Shown here piece after piece: positions 32,287 through 46,520 of a DNA stretch of 64,000 bases; position 1 is the first letter of the stretch; each line of letters starts with the position of its first letter. The position numbers and the translations under genes were made by a program. The stretch is from positions 9,938,416-10,002,415 of the forward strand of contig CM026567.1 in NCBI GenBank assembly GCA_015143295.1, in the 5' to 3' direction. The stretch comes from Tetracentron sinense (lineage: Eukaryota; Streptophyta; Magnoliopsida; Trochodendrales; Trochodendraceae). The notes under the pieces are model-generated. The model was not told the DNA's origin. It was given only the letters and a program-made list of their open reading frames with translations, and made no database searches.

Positions 32287-33642
32287 GCAATGGCGGTAGA
32301 TCATCTACCGTCATTTTGTGATTTCAGGTATAACACTTTTGACACTCTGTGGGGGCCACTCCAGGCTAACCCTGGGACCCACCCCAGGCTCAATCTCTTC
32401 TCTAGGATCTCCTCTTCAAACCCATGCTTTCAAAGCACCCTGGGTTAACCCCTAACCCGAGTTATCAGTGTGCAAACCAGGGTTAAAAATAGAGTTTTAA
32501 TGTTGGTAATCCTATTACCGCTATTAAGCTTTTTTTTAACCTTGGGGTTTTGCAGGGGCCCAGGCCTGGTAGGAGGCCACTCTAGGCCCTGCCTAGCCCC
32601 CTGGGCCCAATTTAGACTTAATCCTGACCCTTAACCATGGTTAAGTTCACCCTCGGTTAACATTTAACCATGGTTAAGCACCCCTTAACCCCCACAAATC
32701 TTAGAAAAATAATCAAAAAATTAAAAATATTTCAAGGATTCCAGAATGATATTCAGTGATCATTTAAACCTTAGTTAAGACCCTTAACCATTGCTAACCA
32801 TGGTTAGGCAGCCCTTAACCCTCAACAAAACCTGGAAAATTCACAAAAATCCTCTTGGACCATAAAACTGACTTTGGCCCATTTTTAACCCTGGTTAGCA
32901 ACCCTAACCAAGGTTAGGCCACTCTTAACCCCAATTAGCAACCCTAACCACGGTTATTTTTGATTTTGGCCTATCGGGCCTAAAACCTAGTCTACTGGAT
33001 TTATCCTTGACTTACCAGGCCTCATCTTAACCTACCGAGCTAAATCACACTTCCTTTAACTGTGGTTAGCAATCCTAAACATGATTAGTTTGACTTAACC
33101 CCGGTTAGTAACCCTAACCTTGGTCAAACTCCGCCTCGGGCCTACTGGGCCCAAAACCCTAGTTTACCGGACTACCCCTAAGCCTACTGGGCTTGAACCC
33201 TGCACATGACATACCTCGATCAACCAAACCCTAGTCTACCAGACTAGTCCATGTTAGCCACCCTCAGTGCACACACACATACCCCTAGCGTCGGCATATG
33301 CTCACGTGCCAGAACTACGCTCGACCCTTGTTAGCTTTTCCCCTTCTTGGATTAGTGTTTACTTAAACACTCAGACATTTTAACAAACATTGACTTTAAT
33401 TGGCTTAAACCTAGGGAGTAGGGAACCATTATAAAACGAAAGCCTCGGGGTGCCTAACACCTTCCCCTTACTTAATCGAACCTCTTACCCTGATCTCAAT
33501 CGCAAACCAAGACCTTATCCAACTCTCGGGGGGACTTATCCCTTCTGAATGAATACGTGGAGACTCGTAATCAACCCTCACACCTGAGAGGGGTACAATA
33601 CATGACATCCTTTTGTGAGTTTCCGAAAATCTGCGCTCACAA
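32287..33642 (+). repeat. B-family LTR, 3' half
   Basis: Begins GCAATGGCGGTAGATCATC, matching B1 LTR from about 23862, and ends TGCGCTCACA. The 5' 1.1 kb is absent. The following bases ATAAT do not match CCTTA in front of B1, so this end and the 22736 end probably do not belong to one simple insertion. Confidence 0.8.
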
Positions 33643-35309
33643 TAATATCATTATATATCATTTAAATTATGAAAATTTCCGATAACAGGATTATTAAGGA
33701 GTGAAACTCTCACTAGCCCTCACAGGGGGTTTTGATCATTAGGGTTTTCACCTTTTTGGTCAAAACCTACTCATCCCTATTACCTTAGGGTATTTGGATG
33801 TCAGTTTAGTGATCCATCTACCTTTCATAACGATTAATGTCTTTTCAGACACGATTATCAAATAATCTCGTATGCAAAGGTTTTATGTAAAAATTTATGC
33901 ATAGGTCACAAACTCCACATCCAAAAGAGTACTAGTAATGTGTTGTGGCTAAATATAAACAATTTACAATTAAACACAATCCATTATTCAGGGTATAATC
34001 CAATTATCGTAAATTATCATAAAAAGTGATAATCACAATTATTTAAACTTCCGGGCTAAATGAAATATTATTAATCATCACATAAATAATAATTATAATC
34101 ATATTATAATCTCACAGCGGGTTCTCAAAAATCATACGACCTTATTTGATTAGAACAGGGGAATTTAATAAAGCCCTACATCTATCTGTTATCTCACAAT
34201 GGTTCTCCGGGAATCTCATTCGGTTGATTTAGTCCACCATAAATCAAAAACCCTATTCTAAAATAAGAAAAAGGGGAGGGGAGGGGAAAAAGAATGAGAT
34301 ATGATTTGTGGAACCCATCCAGCACATAAAATAATAGTTATTTATCATGATAAATATAATATATATTATTTATGCTAGCCTGGGGCATCTCCTTCGGTTG
34401 ATTTAGTCCACCATAAATCAGAAACCCTATTCTAAAATAAGAAAAAGGGGAGGGGAGGGGAGGGGAAAGAGATGGATTTATGATTTGTGGAACCCGTTTA
34501 GCACATAAAATAATAGTTATTTATGATGATAAATATAATATAGATTATTTCTGCTAGCCTGGGGCTCTCAGAATAAATTAAAATTTTAATTTAATATTAT
34601 AAAAAGGATTTCTAAATTCTTAAAGGATTTAACCAAATTTATATATCTATATGCCTATCTCTATTTAAATTTCAACAGGTTTTGGAATCATCCAAAAATT
34701 GAAATTAGTATCACATTAATTTATAAGGGCTTGATTACTCCCTCAATAACTAGAGGGGGATCCCTTAACCCTATTAATGATTATACTATAATCAAGTTGT
34801 GATCAAGAATCAAATTGATTCATCATATAGGGTAGTCAAAATTTATAGGGGAGGCATTCTTGATATAATTAAAATTTGATTATACAATAAAATTAAAGAG
34901 AAGCATAACCTAGCTCTGATACCACTGAAAGTATGCCTCTTTTTAATTTTAGAAAAATATTTCTTGGGGGACATACATCGAATCCCAAGATCTGACTAAG
35001 ATTCTAATTGATTTTATTCAATGAAGGTTTAAATCACAATCACCTTTGCGATTTTGAAATTGTTAAGTCAAATCCACGATAGAACGATAGACCGGCAAAA
35101 CTTTAAAAGTGTCAAGTCTTCTTCGCAATCCACATGAACCGTCTTCTTTTTCTTTAAAGCTTTCTCTAAAGGAAGCTAATGGCCCTTCCAAAAATTCCAT
35201 CTCTAGGATCATAAAATAAAGATCCTTTCTTATTGATCAAGACTGCTTGATCTTCTTCATCTTGATAATCAAAACTTAGAAGACAAGAGAGAAGAGAAGG
35301 GGTGACTGT
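33643..35309 (-). mobile_element. A3: minus-strand family A element (leader, primer site, LTR start)
   Basis: Reversed primer site GCTCTGATACCA at 34913-34924; reversed LTR from 34926 to 35309, where B2 is inserted. 33643-34912 is non-coding leader/interior with a 174-bp tandem duplication. It is cut on the left by the end of a B LTR. Confidence 0.75.
34215..34562 (+). repeat. 174-bp tandem duplication
   Basis: CGGTTGATTTAGTCCACCAT recurs at 34221 and 34395, and each copy carries an AAAAAGGGGAGGGGAGGGG run, a TTTGTGGAACCC block and a GCTAGCCTGGGG end. Confidence 0.85.
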
Positions 35310-36340
35310 TGTAAGCACCCAATTATTACTCCCCTATCCTAACCATGGTTACCCCCAATCGAGTCCCTTAGCCCTAGGACGAACTCTAGTTGACCTTAGG
35401 TGCACCCTAGTCAAACCTAGGCATCACCCTATTCAAATTCTAGGATGTAACCCTAGTTAAACCCTAACTCTAGGTCAACCCTGATTTAAGCCCTAGGACT
35501 TAATTCTATGTACACCCCTAGTTAACCTTAAGTAAACCCTAGTCTAACCCTACGACAAAAATCCTATTTTGGGATTAAGCCCCTGTCAAGCCCTAGCCCT
35601 AGGCCCTTAGGGCTTGAGTCCAAAACTCCCTAAGGCTCAAACCTTTCTGCCTGGGCCCAAGCCTAGGCTAAAAAATTTGAATTCTAGCCTCGTACCATGT
35701 GCCTACATGGGCCAGGACCCTGCTGGGCAAAAACTAAAATGAGCGGTAATATGTTTACCGACACCAATTTTTGCTCAGGCTTGGGAATTGCGGTAAACAT
35801 ATTACCACCATTCCCTGTATCATCTTCCTGCACCTCACCAACTCCCTTGTGGGTTCAGGCATGCCTGGATCACCCCACTCCGACCTCAGTCATGCCTCTC
35901 CACCTCCTGTAGCACCCACCAACCATTGTCTTAATGCCAGGGGTGTCCCCAAACCTTAGCCTATAAATGGCAGTGCCCCCCCCATGGCCAAAACACAGTA
36001 GCAAACTCCCACCTCGAACCCTAAACCTCTTTGGAGTTCTGCCCTCTTCCCAAGTGTCCAAACGAATCCCCAGCAGCTCCCCTGCTCATCCCCAACTCCT
36101 GTGTAGCAGCAGCACCGTGCACCACCACTGTGGACCACCACCCATCACTGCCACACCCCCTATCTCAGCGAGGAGAAGTAACAGCAAGGTAGGGCTTCCC
36201 CCTACCCCTATTTATTTCTATTTTGAGCATTGTGAGCCCTGGTCCTTCCAGGGGAGTTTCTCTATCGGTTTTGCAGTAAACCCCTTGTGGGGGTCTCCCC
36301 CATCTTCATCATAGGTGTAGGGAGCCCCCTAGGAGTATAG

Positions 36341-38527
36341 TGTTGGACATATATGCCCTCGAAAGCCAATAAGAGACTTTTATATGTTGATTAAATAAGC
36401 ATCATATTCACACAACCAACTATAAAGGGTATTTATATTAATTACTCTCTCATATGATGAAGACATAAAGTTCCATAGGTAACATTGTAGGAAAATCATG
36501 CAAAGGTTGCGAGGAGATATGATTTTCCGGTTCCTTGTAAGCCTAATATTGTTCGAAGCCTCTAGAGTGCTGGTTGGGCGCCGTACTTCATCATGGCTTG
36601 CACATGTGTAGTTCTATGAGATAGTGTGATGAATCTCATTCATAGAGAGTGGTGACTCTTGACTAACATGTGAGTATATGAAGCAAGTACATAATACTGA
36701 ACGGGGTCACTAGTGGATACCTTATAGAATACACTATCAGATTGTATTAGGGTTATCCATTTGACAAATTGTCCTTAGACCTAAGAGGTTAACATCTTCT
36801 CAGACATTTGTCTATATGGCTTTGATGTGCCAATCGGCAATGTCCAATACACAAGACTAACTCCGGGTACGTTGGGTCATCTACACTATGTTTAGAGAAG
36901 TGTGTAAACATTCAATAAGGAATCCACAACTCCTTAATTGGAGATAATGATATCAAGGTGATACTTGTTGAACTGAACTGTTAAATCCAGTACTGGTGCT
37001 TTTCGGTAAAATGGTCTTTATCGAAGTTGATATTTTCAATATGGAAATGTATATATAAATATATATATGTCAGTTCTTTTCTAATGTTTCTTCAAAAGTG
37101 TTTTGGAGGTTCAGTTCATTGAAAAAGTAATCATGAGAAAGGGTTCTATTCATAAGCTAGGGACTAAGAAAGTGGAATTGTTCCAATCCTGGCAGCTTAC
37201 AAGTGATATCGGAATGTGGAAGGATTTATTTGTAAATATATTGTGAGATGGTACTTACAAGCAATTCTCTAATTTCTGGAGGTTAATCACATTGTGTTAA
37301 TGGACATTAATTGTGATTGGTGGAAGTCCAGGGATATAGATAAAATTCTATAATCCTAATGGAGTTTTAGGAAAGGTGTTTCCTAGTAACAATGCTTCAA
37401 CCAAAAAAGTGAAGTACTTGGTCCCACAACCCGGAAATAGGAGATCCCTTTAGATCCAACACACAAGGACCTTCTTAAAGTATTTAATTTAATTATTAAT
37501 TAAATTAATTAATTTCTCTAAGTAATCACTATATAGTATAGTGAAGCTCTAAAAGGTCGAATCACATTAGATGTGAAAAACCAAATGGGTAGGACCCATT
37601 TGGAATTATTATAAAAGAATAATGCAAGTGACCAAGAGGGTTTTGGAAACCCTTTGGGCCTGTGGAGTGGGACCCACCTAGGGTGGGACGCCCACTTCAA
37701 GGAGGAATAATAATTGTTATTATTTTAATTAGTTTCTAATAACTAATATCCTTATTAGATAAGGTTAGTTAGTTAGTTAGTTACTAATTAAAGATTCCCT
37801 AATTCTTAGGGATTCCATTAGTTAGTTACTAATTCAAGATTTCTTATTGGATAAGGATAAGATTAGTTACTAATGGATAAGGTTGGTTTCTTTTAAGATT
37901 AATCCTAATTGGATTAGGAGAATAATCAATAAAGGAAACTATTGAGGAATCCTAATTGGATTAGGATAAGGTTAATGAATTATAATTGGATTACAATTCA
38001 AGCAACCAAGAGAGAACTTATATAAAGGATTGGATGCCCAGCCCTTTAAAACATATAATTCTCCAGAATTTTTTCTTCTCTCCCTCTCCTCAAGTTCACG
38101 CCCAGCCCTCTCCCCCTTTGAGGTTGTACGGTCACCCTTCCCCTTCTTCCTTTTTGTTTGGTTTTTGATCTTGATGATCAAGAACAAGTTCTTTGAAGAT
38201 CAAGATTGGATCTTATTTGATCAAGAAAGGTTTTTGGATCAAAGAAAAGATAAAAGAGCATGAAATTTGGAAGGGCCATTAGCTTCCATTAGAGAAAGCT
38301 TTAAAGGAAAAAGAAGGTTCGTGTGAATCGACAGGTGACTTGACACTTGTGAAGTTTTGCGAGTACTATTCTAACGTGGATTTGACTTAACAATTTCAAA
38401 GTTGCAAAGGTGAAAGTTATTCTAACCTTCATTGAATAAAATCAATTAGAATCTTAGTCAGATCTTGGGATTCGATGTATGCCCCCCAAGAATTGTGTTT
38501 CTAAAATTAAAAAGAGGCATACTTTCA
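36341..38527 (+). repeat. Complete solo LTR of family A (2187 bp)
   Basis: Starts TGTTGGACATATATGCCCTC, ends GCATACTTTCA and is flanked by TATAG on both sides (36336-36340, 38528-38532). The matching undisrupted site is in the other LTR of the host element (49210-49214), which proves the boundaries. The start resembles Angela/Tork copia LTRs. TATA box TATATAAAG at 38019-38027. Confidence 0.95.
38019..38027 (+). promoter_or_regulatory. TATA box of family A LTR
   Basis: TATATAAAG about 500 bases before the LTR end; conserved in A5 (near 11765). Confidence 0.65.
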
Positions 38528-40494
38528 TATAGCACCGCTTCAGGTGGCCTTAAGGGCTTCTGGGGGTCCCCCACATCATGGGGGAACCCCTGGTACTCCT
38601 CTGATAGTAGCCCTATAGGGTTACGTTCATTTTCTAAAAAAAAAATATAAGGTGTCGGTAAACTCAGTATCGACACCCAGAGCGCTTGCTATTCCAGAAC
38701 CTGTGGGACCCACCTAAGCTAACCTTGGTCCTGTCTAGGGCATGGGTTAACCCCATGACTCTCTTTTGAAGCTAACCTGGGCTTTACAGACCTCCCCCAT
38801 CATCTTAACAATGGTTAATTGACCTGAGCTTAAAAATTATCAAAGTATCGGTAATGTGATTACCGACACTTGTTATTTTATGTGCAATGGTGTTTTGGCC
38901 CACACCAGGCCCACATGTGGCATCCCTTGAGACCCACAGTAGGTTCATGGCCTTCACCCCAGTATGAGCTTCAAAAAAAGGGGTGATGGACCCCAGGGGC
39001 CCACCCTAACTTGAGTTATGGCCCCTTAAACTATGGTTGAAAGTTGCTGGAACTGGTGGTAAAACATTCACTGCCATTCTGGTTCTATAAAGGACCTGAA
39101 TTTGTGGTAATGTATTTATCGCCAATTCCAATCCTGAATTTTTTAGGCTTGCAGTGGCCCACAGCCCATGGGAGGCCTCCACTAGACCTGACTTGGCCCA
39201 CAGGGTCCATCCCAAGCATTCCCAGGCCTTACCCCTGCCTTAACTACGGTTAACTCAACCCTGGTTAAGAGTTAACCATGGTTAATTGGTCAAACTATGT
39301 GAAAAAATTCTAAAAATCCCTAAAAATACAAAATATTTTGAAACTTCAAAAAATGTTAAATTTGGAGTGTGCAAAATTGTTTAACCACAGTTAGATGAGC
39401 TTAACCATAGTTAACACTTGGTTTAACCATGGTTAAGCCCATTTAAACCCTAAAAAATTTGGAAAAATCTTGAATGGCTGTATAAGTCAAAATCCAATTT
39501 TGTACACTGCCTAACTTTGGTATCCGGACTAACCATGGTTAAACTCAGATCTTAACCATAGTTAGCCCCATTCAACTTGGGAAGATTTGGGGAAAAATTC
39601 CTAAAAATGTTCAAACAATGCTTAAGGACCATAAACATATCTTGGACCTTGCCCCAACCCCGGTTAGCAATCCTAACCATGGTTAAACCCCTCTTGGCCT
39701 ACCGTGCCTAATCCTAAGCCTATCGGGCTTACCCTCGACCTACCGGGCCCAATCCAAGGCCTACCGGGCCCAAACCTAAGCCTACCGGGCTTACCCTTGG
39801 CCTACCGGGCCAACCCATGGCCTACCGGGCCTAATCTCGACCTACTAGGCCCAATCTAAAGCTATCGGGCTTACTCTTGACCTCTGGGTCTCTCTAAGGG
39901 CTACTGGGCCCAATCGTAGCCTACCAGGTCCAATCTTTAGTCTACCGGACTAAACCCTAGCCTCCGGGCTTACACCCTTGGCCTATAGAACCCACTTTTG
40001 GCCTACCAGGCTTAAACCTTAGTCTACCGGACTATCCTTCGGTCTACCGGGCCCATAACCAAGCACTTGACTAACTCGGTCAACCACCCCTAGCCTCCCG
40101 GCTTGACCCTAAGCCACTCTTGTTGCACACACAACACTCCTTTAGCCTTGGCATGGGCTCATGTGCCAGAACTACGCTTGGTCTGATCTCACCCCAATGT
40201 GAGTACGTAGGCAACCCAACCCGGGTTCGACCCTAGTTAAGTTTTTCCTTTCTTGGATTAGTATAAACTAAACCTAAGGCATTTGACTAATTTTGACATT
40301 AAATTGGCTTAAACCTAGTAAGTAGGGAACCTAATACCTTCCCTGGGCTTAACTGAACCTTTTACTTAGAACTTTAAGAGACTAAAGAGCTTATCCAATT
40401 ATTCGAGACTTATCCTTACCAAATTAATAAGTGGCGACTAATAAGCGAACACAATCGCTAAAAATGTGGGTACTGGAATCCGTGCTCACAGTGC

Positions 40495-40512
40495 TGGTGA
40501 CTCTACTAGGGA
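40495..40512 (+). other. B2 primer binding site, tRNA-Arg type
   Basis: TGGTGACTCTACTAGGGA, a decayed version of the TGGCGACTCTGCTGGGGA type. The CpG that became CA in B1 became TG here. Confidence 0.7.
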
Positions 40513-41615
40513 CTATAGTGAGCCATACCTCAAGGTTCAACCCGGAACCTAGGTATAAGCCAAATTAACATCAATACTACTCAAGTGCCTTAGAATTTAG
40601 TCTAATACTAATTCTTTATACCTTTTGAGTGTATTTTGTACCGTGCATCCCATACATAGCATAGTAGTGTAACAAACCTAAACCCATTAGTCAGGCTTAT
40701 TGCAGTTATGGCTGCTGGATGATTATCCTCAGTGACAGAGGCTTAACAGTCTTAGAGGTTTGTGGAATTATTCCTGCTGGGTGATTATCCTAAGGGAAGG
40801 ATTTTGAATGCTCCCGCTTGCACCAATCGTCCCTTTTTAAGGGATCACATATACAGTGTTAAGTGATCCCCCCACCCTGATAGAAACACATTTGCATTAC
40901 TCCAACATGCATGCATATAGCCTAAGCCAGGGTATAGTCTACAAGCAACCAACCTGGAGGGATACTCTAAATCCTAACCTACTTGCACCCTATATCTGTC
41001 CCCAATCAATGTTGATTACCCAAGTATATTCTACCCGGATAACCACCCATCAAGGGCATGTTATAAGCCAAACATGTTCTTGTAATAAAATATATCCTAC
41101 CCTGCTTCCTGACATAGCATATCGGGTTCAAATTCCAGTCGATTAAGTCTTCACCAGACCTATCCCCGACCTTGATCTAATAGGCCCCCGGTTCCCAACA
41201 ACCCGGATAAAGCATGGCAGAACTCTGTCCATCTGCCCTATCGGATGACATGTGCCACCCAAACAATTGCATCATCTTTTGCATATTTCATCTACATGCA
41301 CAATGCACTCACATCTAGTCTAGATGGCAGGTCCTTCAGGGATAACCCAGTCAATTGGTCAACCGGCTCAGCTCATGCATTTGACTTCTTAGGGAGCATG
41401 TGACCAGAACCCCCAAAAAGGCAATCGAGGCTTTCACCCCAAGTTAGCATATCGCTCAGGCTCAGTACTATAAAATCGGGGCGAAGCATATATCGGACCC
41501 GCGCCTCATGAATGCATATATCTAGTGTTGGAACCCATCTCACATGGTATTCCATTTTCGTAAAAGCGAACTCTGTCCAACACTATAAGAGATTTAGTGC
41601 ATCTTAGGGTTAAAC

Positions 41616-41840
41616 ATGGATGGCGAAGCCATTGTACTATGCTACAAGACAGCATATCAGGTAGACCTATCCAAGTTCTTGCATATCAAACCTGCGTGCT
41701 TGCAGCCCGGCCCTAACAACACTTTTGGTAGGAAAGCCGTATCATATCTTGAAAAGAAATACAAGCGCAAGTGGGACCATGACTCTCTCACAACGAAACT
41801 TCCTGGTCTCAACGCCCTTGCACTGATAGCCATGCCGTAA
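41616..41840 (+). CDS. B2 leader ORF, 74 aa, unrecognised
   Basis: Starts MDGEAIVLCY; basic, no known motif. The B1 copy (ATG at 26566) encodes a related start (MEGDAIV) but diverges and stops after about 50 codons. Its start codon and opening residues are shared by both copies, so it may be a remnant of a real leader ORF upstream of gag. I cannot assign a function. Confidence 0.3.
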   Translation: MDGEAIVLCYKTAYQVDLSKFLHIKPACLQPGPNNTFGRKAVSYLEKKYKRKWDHDSLTTKLPGLNALALIAMP

Positions 41841-43096
41841 CTGGTATTCCTGAGGTGCCGCACACTTGCCGAATCATTGCTGGTAGGGATCCTCGAAGAT
41901 ATGCGCAACGCCAGTTAATCATACCCAGTAAAGCTACTCATGGCTCTCAATAGACCACAGAAAGGGCATCTTCCATGCTAGTACACCTCTCTTACAATCA
42001 TGGCGGTACCAGCTGACCTCTATGAATCCTACAGTCCACCTCGGAGTTTCTCAAAATCAGAGGCCGATAACAACTACAGACCGAAAAGCAATGCCAGAGA
42101 AACCGCAATCACCTAGGCCCAGCTGCATTTCTATCCAGAGCAGTGTGATAGTGCAAAGGTTGAGATGACCGCTCGGATCCAACAGTTCGGATCCCAGATG
42201 TTCATTGCCACTGAAGCCATTGAGAACATAGGGGTTGAGGTTACATCCCTCCAACAACAAATCATGGACCTAGGCAGTGTGCTCCGGCCACTTGACTTCC
42301 CGATCCCTGACAGACCTACCTAGGATCGAGTCTTTTTTTCTCTTTTGAGTCACAGTCCCGTACACTCCTTCTGCACATCAAATGCAAAGTCATTTCTAGC
42401 ATCTTTTTCCTCGCATCAGAAACATGCATGTTTAGCCAGCAAGACACTCTACCCACAATACTACCATTGTATTAGGCACAAACACTTGCACTGTGCCCCT
42501 CCGGCATTATTGCATCATCCATGCACCCTCTAGGATCACGACATATACACTACATGTATACTGCACCTTATATTTTCACTTGCACCACCGGTACGCTACA
42601 CTAGCAGCACCGGCATACTACATTAGGCATTTACACATGCATCGTCACCGCATCTGCATTACTAGGGCACTGCACTTGCACTTATCCAAGAAAGCATAGA
42701 ACCCGACCTATCCTAGGCTAGGCACCACCATCCAAGTTGCAGTCTACACTAGCATCCCTAGAGTCCAGTCTATCCTAGCCCAGCCATCTTTGCTGTAACA
42801 CTGCATTTAGCATCACTCATGCATCTGTAGAGTAAAACCCACACATCATGCAGTCGACAGCACTCCTAGAAGTGACCCAACTACACGAATTCATAAACCA
42901 TGTCTATCCTTCACTCTATCCCATCAGGAGTGTTGCTTAGGGTCGAGTCTTTTCTCCTTTTGAGTCTCATCTCATTCATTGGGTTTTTACCCGTGTATGC
43001 TCACGCATTTTAGATTCACATACCCTATCTCCAGTATTGATCGCTCTATCTTTCCAGATCCCATCTTACCAAGGCGGCAACTTAAGGGCTGAAGCA

Positions 43097-43273
43097 ATGG
43101 AACACGGAGAAACATTGAGCAATCAAGAAATCATCTTGACAACCCTCCTCCATCAAGAGCAGGATATCAAGGAAATCAAGTCTCTCCTCCAAGATATGGC
43201 TCCTGCTCTCGACAAGCTCCAGGGGGCACAAATACAAACCCAAATCCACCCCCAACCATTCACGCAAACATAA
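43097..43273 (+). pseudogene. B2 gag fragment, N-terminal coiled-coil-like
   Basis: About 58 codons from an internal ATG (MEHGETLSNQ) with heptad-like leucines (LLHQEQDIKEIKSLLQDMA) and a Pro/Gln-rich end. Position and character fit the N-terminal part of a Tat-type gag, but this is inference from context. Confidence 0.35.
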
Positions 43274-43458
43274 CTAACCCAGTGGCACAACCACTAAGAC
43301 CTTCCTCTTGCCTGCTTCCTAAGCCTCAGGCACCACACAAGCATTTCACCTCTCTTCCACTCAGCCAACTCCTACCAGTTCTCATTGATAGGAAACTGAT
43401 CGCACTCCGCAGACCTACTCCCCTACTACCCATATAAAAGAGAGGCCGTAAGTACTAG

Positions 43459-43590
43459 GAGAACGAGCACTGTGCTTTTCATCAAGGCCCTGGACATTCC
43501 ACTGATCGCTGCATCGCTCTAAAACATGCAATCGAAGTCATAATCGATGAGGGCAAACTTGATTATGTGCCTGATAACGGGTACTCCTGA
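43459..43590 (+). pseudogene. B2 gag zinc-finger fragment, Tat/Ogre type
   Basis: A 43-codon open stretch between TAG 43456-43458 and TGA 43588-43590. It contains C-A-F-H-Q-G-P-G-H-S-T-D-R-C (C-x2-H-x4-H-x4-C) followed by LKHAIEVIIDEGKLDY. This combination of an H-type knuckle then a helical L..I..LI..GKL segment is characteristic of Tat-clade gag, and identifies family B as Ty3/gypsy of the Tat branch. Confidence 0.72.
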
Positions 43591-46520
43591 ACACCTTGTC
43601 TCATCCCTAGCTCATCAGCAAGCCGCCTTCGTGCCACCTAGAGCAATGCCTTCACCAGCCCATCTAAAGGAGACTTGAAAGCAAAATGCTGAGTTTGGGT
43701 GATCAGAACCAAGTCGAGTCTAAGTCGGTCTTAGTTAAGTTTCTCTTCCTGTAAGAGTCGGCCGCAGTGGCCCTTATACGAGTCCAGTCTGAAGTCTAAC
43801 TCTTTCAAGTAAATGAAATCACTCTTTTTCTCAAGAGTTTCATCTTCCTTATCATACTTACGTAGTATAGCTGAATGCTTCCTAAGCTTATCTGCTTTAA
43901 CAACAAGTCACTTAAAAGGGTAATCAGACCCACAACCTTCAAGGGCAAAATACGATGAAAAACAAAATTCTCATCCAGAAACCTCATTTTGTACAGAGCC
44001 GGGTAGCAAAGGTCAAGACCTCATTGTGCCAGGGGTAGGAAGACAAGTCAAAAGGAAAGGGCAAGCCCATCTACAGTCATCTGAAATAATTTCAGTAAAA
44101 AAAAAAAACCCCCAAGACAATGCTTAGAGCAGGGGGCAACTTGTTTTTCAAAACATGAAGCAGAGATAACACTCAAATAAGTGACTGACAACTGCTGGAA
44201 AGTTGCACAAATCTACCAGCCAGGGGGCAAATGCCTCGCCTAACAAAAGGCGGCATCAACCTGATCATCGGAGCCTCAACCAATCAAATGGGCAAAATCA
44301 AAGTACAGCGCTTAAGGTCTTGCCTGATAACGCTTGCACTTTTAGCTGCTTTGGGAAAGGACAGGAAGCCATCTTTGGCACCCTCTTCATCCCCTTCAAT
44401 ATAAACCCGTTTTACCAAATTAAGGAAATCCATTAGTTAGCCCCTTTGAGCCTAACAACCTTTCTTTCACGAAACCTTTTCAGGAACACCCTCCCTCGCC
44501 AAGCTGTTGCATTTGCCTGAACTACATCATGACATGATCCTACAAAGGGTATGTTGGCAACCTTACATATCAGTGCAGTCATAAAAAGGGATCATGCCTC
44601 CTCCAATGTCCCCACGTAGAGTCAAAACATCCCCAGGGGAACCAAAGCCTCACTGAAATGCCTCCCCACAGAGCTCATCAGAGTAAAAATCATTTCAACT
44701 TCCCCAGTCGAGTTGACTCTCAAGGGTATAAAAACTTTCCATCAAAGGAAATCCCAAAATAGAACTTGAAACATTTCCAAGAGTTAGAGGCTTCCCACAG
44801 GGGCAAACCTCCTCGGACTCTGTCCCTAGCAAAAACCTTACAGGACAACCTTTCCCGAAAAATAATCCCTGAGCGGAGACAACCTCTCTCACTCTCCCCA
44901 AGAGAGACAACCTCTCTCAAATACCCCGACAGAGTGAAAAAAAAAAAACTTTGCCAAGAATCCCAAAGTACAAATCTTTAACAGGAAAGCTCCACAAGAG
45001 AGTGTAAATCAACTGCAGCAAAAGCAACCCCAGGGTGTTTTAAACTTCGGTCCCCCAGCCTACACTTCGTCCTATCACAAGTCTTCCAAGATCCCCTAGA
45101 GATTGAAAGTGCAAGAAACTTATCACACAAGTATCTGAAAGCAAGACACCGACATTCAAGGCAATGGGAACATAACTCCATTCAAAACTATCACGAGCCC
45201 AATAAAAACCAGAAGTGGCATTGGTGCGCAAAATTTACGCGAACCTCAGACCTGGTCTCAAGACCAGAGGAACAAAAGAGAAAAAAATTTATCAGCTTCG
45301 CAGGCATGAGGAAAATCGACAATGGCCTCATCGCGCAAAAATTATGCGAACCCCATGACTTGGTCATTCCAAGGGTAAAAAATGGAGAAAAAGCTGAAAA
45401 TTAGTTCCGTAGCACCATCCGGCAATAAACAGACTTACCAAATTTCCTAAATATCCCCAGCAGTCAGCATCTATCTATGAATCGGTATCCCCAACAAAGA
45501 TTCCAATAAGTAATATCCCCAGCACGTGTTTAATTTCCAAGCATTCCCAAGTAAAGAATCATTCGAAAAACATCCCTCTAGCATACAGGCAAACATCAGA
45601 AAATCCTCAGTAAACCAGAAATCCCTAAATTCCCTAGTAGTAGCCTCCACCAGAGTTCAACTCCCCAACAAATAGCTGATAATCTCCTGTAAATTGTCAT
45701 TCCTGGACAAATCCTCAGTAGTGGTCCACAACAGTGTCACATTCCCCAGCGAATACCTAATAGAAGCCCCCGGTTGCTATCTATGACACTCTCCCCAGCA
45801 AAAGTCTAGAAGCGTCACAGCAAGCTTCTCCCTAGCCAGAGTTCTCAATCTCTAGCAGTGGCAAGACGAAGCAACTCTTATTGGAAAAACGGCCTCAGCT
45901 CCCCGGTAAAGCCCAACTTTGCATGTGCAAAACATGACTTCATCAATGTCACTACAGGACAAATCTGCACAGCGTCGTACGCTGTCCCCCAAAGGCATAA
46001 TCCACTTACCCTGTGAAAGTGATCTCACTGTTGAATCAGGTAAGCAAAAGAAGCATTCAACATCATATCTTGAGTCTTCTTGTCACCGCCAGATTTCTCA
46101 TACACATTGGATCAACCATCCTCGAATTCCAAGGTGTCTCCCAAGTCTATCAACTCCTGTGACGTCTCCCAATCACTACTAGAGTCTCAATACTCACCAG
46201 ATCAATCATCTTCTAAGTGTTTATCCACCAGCTTGGTCAGATCAAATAGAACTCAGTAATCGCCCAAGATGCATCCCAGTTCCAACAATAAGCGACAACA
46301 AGACCGAATGCCTCCAGAGCCTTCAATCAGCAAAGGACTAGTCTCCAAGAGCGAGTCATATATCTAGCCCTCCTTCAACCTATATGCCACACTAGGAAAA
46401 CCAGGACTAGTTAGACCTCCCATGCATAAGTCAAGCCGTGCATGCCATTCACTATAATCCTACACAGTCTAACACACACTCTAGCTACAAATAGCACACT
46501 AGCTACAAAGCTGCACACAA

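Larger units (their letters stand above)
35310..40490 (+). repeat. B2 5' LTR, interrupted by a solo LTR
   Basis: Starts TGTAAGCACCCAATT after ACTGT (presumed target duplication) and ends CCGTGCTCACA. Without the 2187-bp solo LTR and its duplicated 5 bases it is about 2.99 kb. Carries GGTAA/TTACC hairpins (35743, 35790, 38848), TTAACCATGGTTAA palindromes and a CCTACCGGGC array (39690-40060). Confidence 0.88.

Noticed and set aside
22736..33642. A single intact family B element
   Set aside because: Flanks differ (CCTTA versus ATAAT), the right LTR lacks its 5' half, and a truncated C1 lies inside.
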